A DNA stretch of 64,000 nucleotides from Neorhizobium sp. NCHU2750 (lineage in GTDB: Bacteria > Pseudomonadota > Alphaproteobacteria > Rhizobiales > Rhizobiaceae): positions 694,001 to 758,000 of the forward strand of contig NZ_CP030828.1 in NCBI RefSeq assembly GCF_003597675.1, given 5' to 3'. The notes under the pieces were generated by a model. The model was not told where the DNA came from, searched no databases, and saw nothing but the letters and a program-made list of their open reading frames with translations. A program made the translations under genes and the position numbers. Positions 63,337 through 64,000 of the stretch are shown here, piece by piece (positions within the stretch are counted from its first letter, which is position 1; each line of letters starts with the position of its first letter).

Positions 63337-64000
63337 ATGGGCCGCATACTGACTGAAAAGGATGTCGAAGCTGCGGTCCGTGGAGGATCTGTCTATGCCG
63401 CCGGCGGCGGCGGTTGGGCCGATCACGGCCGCGTGCTCGGTTATGCGGCCGTGTCGATCGGCAGGCCGGAACTTATCGGCATAGACGAACTCGATAACAA
63501 TGACTGGGTGGCGACGGCGGCAGCAATCGGCGCGCCCGCCTCCACAACCGCCTGGGAAATGCAGGGCATCGATTACGTCAAGGCGGTGCAATTGCTGCAG
63601 GAGGCGCTTGGCGAAAAGGTCTCGGCGCTGATGATTGGTCAGAACGGCAAGTCGTCGACCTTGAACGGCTGGCTTCCGTCGGCGATCCTCGGAACCAAAG
63701 TCCTCGATGCGGTGGGCGACGTGCGTGCCCACCCGACCGGCGACATGGGCTCGATCGGCATGGCGAACTCGCCGGAGCAGATGATCCAGACCGCGGTCGG
63801 CGGCAATCGGGCGGAAAATCGCTACATCGAATTGGTAGTCCGTGGTGCCACCGCCAAGGTGTCTCCCATCTTGCGCACGGCCGCAGATATGTCCGGTGGC
63901 TTCATCGCCTCCTGCCGCAATCCGTTGCGTGCCTCCTATGTCCGGCAGAATGCCGCGCTTGGCGGCATCAGCCTGGCCTTGAAGCTGGGTGAGGCGATCA
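63337..64000 (+). CDS. DUF917 / S-methyl-thiohydantoin desulfurase-type protein (partial, runs off window)
   Basis: The first 221 residues of a protein starting MGRILTEKDVEAAVRGGSVYAAGGGGW. The Gly-rich AAGGGG motif and later HPTGDMGSIGMANSPEQMIQTAVGG identify the DUF917 family, whose members include proteins annotated as S-methyl-thiohydantoin desulfurase and which are repeatedly found beside hydantoinases. GGGAG lies upstream of the ATG, 12 bp after the amidase stop. The gene is cut by the window end. Its function is essentially unknown, so a role in hydantoin catabolism is inferred from context. Confidence 0.8.
   Translation, partial: MGRILTEKDVEAAVRGGSVYAAGGGGWADHGRVLGYAAVSIGRPELIGIDELDNNDWVATAAAIGAPASTTAWEMQGIDYVKAVQLLQEALGEKVSALMIGQNGKSSTLNGWLPSAILGTKVLDAVGDVRAHPTGDMGSIGMANSPEQMIQTAVGGNRAENRYIELVVRGATAKVSPILRTAADMSGGFIASCRNPLRASYVRQNAALGGISLALKLGEAI

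Noticed and set aside
61987..63732. Minus-strand open frame of 581 codons across the amidase gene
   Set aside because: Antisense shadow; the plus strand has two overlapping, motif-complete enzymes.
1..64000. CRISPR arrays, tRNA/rRNA genes, insertion sequences or prophage
   Set aside because: No spaced direct repeats, cloverleaf sequences, transposase or phage structural genes were seen on either strand.

Overview
This window is alphaproteobacterial, most likely Rhizobiaceae (Rhizobium/Agrobacterium group). The signs are GC-rich codon use, many ABC and TRAP importers, a sigma-54 dctA-dctBD locus, an Agrobacterium-type uronate dehydrogenase and a DUF1612 protein of a kind I associate with rhizobial plasmids. 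There is no rRNA, tRNA, CRISPR array, phage or insertion sequence. Nearly all of it is nutrient uptake and catabolism, so a chromid, megaplasmid or accessory chromosomal arm fits, but this cannot be proved from the sequence.

Layout: 1-2.8 kb holds arginine catabolism (start of an ornithine cyclodeaminase, arginase, divergent Lrp regulator) and an aminotransferase. 2.8-12.5 kb is a FadR-type regulator divergent from a sugar ABC transporter and six enzymes that together match the complete non-phosphorylating L-fucose pathway (mutarotase, dehydrogenase, lactonase, L-fuconate dehydratase, SDR dehydrogenase, FAH-type hydrolase). 12.6-20.7 kb, on the minus strand, is a second FadR-type regulator, a TRAP transporter, a mannitol-dehydrogenase-family enzyme, an L-galactonate-dehydrogenase-like ADH and altronate dehydratase; together they suggest an L-galactonate or hexuronate route to KDG. 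20.8-24.1 kb is an Ldh2-type dehydrogenase and an enolase-superfamily enzyme around a GntR regulator with two DNA-binding domains.

24.2-28.9 kb is the C4-dicarboxylate system: dctA, a clear sigma-54 promoter with upstream palindromes, and dctB-dctD. 29.1-31.7 kb encodes an FtsK-type translocase with no visible membrane segments. 31.7-35.5 kb is a YehZYXW-type (OsmF) ABC transporter. 35.9-39.5 kb is a reduced pyrimidine-degradation operon, rutABCDF. Next come a GlcD-family FAD dehydrogenase, the DUF1612 protein, and a thiamine-precursor importer (YkoF-ThiX-ThiZ-ThiY) behind a TPP riboswitch.

45.8-51.1 kb carries a TetR regulator, ureidoglycine aminohydrolase, uronate dehydrogenase, a probable ketoglutarate-semialdehyde dehydrogenase and an AI-2E-family membrane protein. 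A Gly-rich secreted protein and a NarL-type two-component pair follow. 54-64 kb is a polar amino-acid ABC transporter with a HutC-type regulator and an NtaA-type flavin monooxygenase, then a LysR-type regulator with two DNA-binding domains divergent from a hydantoinase, a carbamoylase-type amidase and a DUF917 protein cut by the window end.

The least ordinary parts are the two tandem-HTH regulators, each facing a conspicuous palindrome in a divergent promoter, and the hydantoinase-carbamoylase-DUF917 locus with its neighbouring importer and monooxygenase.
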